Virus record (IMG/VR): IMGVR_UViG_3300021961_000119
Location: 1 to 57,130 of that record
Length of the DNA: 57,130 nt
From: a virus
Strand: one strand, 5' to 3'
The notes under the pieces are model-generated. The model searched no databases. It worked only from the letters and a program-made list of their open reading frames with translations, and had not been told where the DNA came from. The translations under genes were made by a program, and so were the position numbers. How positions within the stretch are numbered: position 1 is the stretch's first letter; the number at the start of each line of letters is the position of its first letter. Of this stretch, positions 56,440 to 57,130 are shown piece by piece.

Positions 56440-57130
56440 GTATCTTCACCAGTTCGCCCGTGCCGCCATTGCAAAAGCGCAGATTAGTGGCCTTGCGGTA
56501 TTTGTCCTGTACAGCGTGCGAAATGAACTTAGTCATTATCACCGTGTGCGCTCGAACGAGCTTAGGCTTGGTCACGGCTTCTTCGGCTGTGTAGAAGGTC
56601 AAGTCCAACCGGTCCCCCATCTCGGGCAAGACGACTTGGTAGGCCTGTGCCGGTAGCAGTCCGATCACCAGCACACCGGGTTTTGCCACGCCGGTGGGGT
56701 GCGGAATCGGCTGGGGGTTATGCTTCGGACGATTAACCACGATCTGCGGGGCGTTTTCCAGCATTTGCGTCGACATTCTATCTGCAACCCGGGCCGCCAC
56801 GGACTCGGCGACGACATCCAGCAGTAGCTCGAGTATATCCGCGAGCCTCGTCTTGGGGTCTTCCTTGCGCTCGGGCGCGGGGGTCGGGGCTAGTATAGGG
56901 GCAGGGACCCCGAGAGCCTCTCGGAACGTCTTCTTCGATTCCTGTAGAGCCTTTTGCCGAGCGATCTCGATCCGGTCTTTGTAGTTGAATACGCGCTGGT
57001 CAGTGACCTTTATCCAGCGGCTGGCATTGAGCACGGTCTGCGCTTCGCGCAGTGCGTCTTTGCGGGAGATATTGGGGCGATGGCGAAAGACTTGCTCCAT
57101 GCGAGCGAAGATCGCGCCTTTTTCTATGTG
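56411..57130 (-). CDS. Truncated unknown protein with Pro-rich linker (copy 2)
   Basis: The reading frame runs off the window end, so the true start is missing. The visible sequence (HIEKGAIFARMEQVF...) matches NIEKGAVFAAMVAVF of the 256-aa paralogue; an internal Met is not a likely start. The N-terminal helical domain, Pro-rich linker (GVPAPILAPTPAPERKEDPK) and GVLVIGLLPAQ domain are present. The linker-to-C-terminal region is shorter than in copy 1. Function is unknown. Confidence 0.75.
   Translation of the reverse strand, partial: HIEKGAIFARMEQVFRHRPNISRKDALREAQTVLNASRWIKVTDQRVFNYKDRIEIARQKALQESKKTFREALGVPAPILAPTPAPERKEDPKTRLADILELLLDVVAESVAARVADRMSTQMLENAPQIVVNRPKHNPQPIPHPTGVAKPGVLVIGLLPAQAYQVVLPEMGDRLDLTFYTAEEAVTKPKLVRAHTVIMTKFISHAVQDKYRKATNLRFCNGGTGELVKILDKIVAPVL

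Larger units (their letters stand above)
56014..57122. repeat. Diverged duplicate of the window start (1-1168)
   Basis: The order [80-aa gene][84-aa gene][promoter][Pro-linker gene] matches window positions 1-1168 in the same orientation. Identity is perfect over the first 90 bases, high over the promoter and leader, and lower in the long gene. This is not an exact terminal redundancy. Confidence 0.85.

Noticed and set aside
1-57130. tRNA, rRNA and phage RNA polymerase genes
   Set aside because: No cloverleaf-like sequence or polymerase motifs were seen in reading the window. A tRNA-scanning program could still find one.

Overview
This 57,130-base window is almost all of a podovirus-type tailed phage genome with moderately high GC. 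No tRNA, rRNA, integrase, lysogeny repressor or phage RNA polymerase was recognised, which suggests a lytic phage that uses the host's sigma70 RNA polymerase. All genes called here lie on the minus strand, so transcription runs from high to low coordinates. Short sigma70 promoters and GAGG-type ribosome sites point to a Gram-negative bacterial host. I cannot name the host.

Layout in the direction of transcription. (1) 57130-53008: small early or accessory genes, mostly unknown, including zinc-ribbon, coiled-coil and small membrane proteins and a PD-(D/E)XK nuclease. (2) 53007-52521: noncoding region B, full of GTTCCATC/GATGGAAC half-sites. (3) 52520-17234: the late module. It holds small and large terminase, portal, a GroES-like protein, scaffold, major capsid, decoration-like and adaptor proteins, a 32-40 kb fibre/receptor-binding segment, a lysis cassette (GH24 lysozyme and a 3-TM holin), the tail nozzle, and very large internal-virion (ejection) proteins. 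(4) 17233-16809: noncoding region A, which carries an inverted copy of the region B repeats plus overlapping divergent sigma70 promoters. (5) 16808-10195: an AEP primase (PrimPol-like), a SNF2 helicase, small proteins and a UvrD-like helicase. (6) 10126-5461: the 2-aminoadenine (Z) DNA operon: an SSB-like protein, family A DNA polymerase (DpoZ), PurZ, MazZ, a 71-aa unknown, DatZ and an NrdR-like zinc ribbon. (7) 5449-1: a histone-deacetylase-fold hydrolase, unknowns, a DUF6378-like and a DUF932-like protein, and small genes. The three-gene set at the start of the window is duplicated in diverged form at its end.

How the genes work together. The central prediction is that this phage replaces adenine with 2-aminoadenine (diaminopurine, Z) throughout its DNA. 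PurZ carries the diagnostic active-site change (YGSTGKG instead of WGDEGKG) for condensing dGMP with aspartate. MazZ would supply dGMP by hydrolysing dGTP, DatZ would remove dATP, and DpoZ would copy the Z-containing genome. The operon starts at a consensus promoter (10163-10191). An acetyl-lysine/acetylpolyamine-hydrolase-like enzyme with all its zinc and catalytic residues lies directly downstream. This is the least expected neighbour.

Thirteen near-consensus promoters (TTGACA-N16/18-TATAAT types), most followed by the same leader and ribosome site (CATAGAGGACA), form a reiterated early expression system. The late module has no such promoter upstream of the terminase. It is instead bracketed by the two inverted repeat arrays, which may be operators, origins or recombination sites.

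Both window ends cut through genes, and I cannot tell whether the molecule is circular or terminally redundant.
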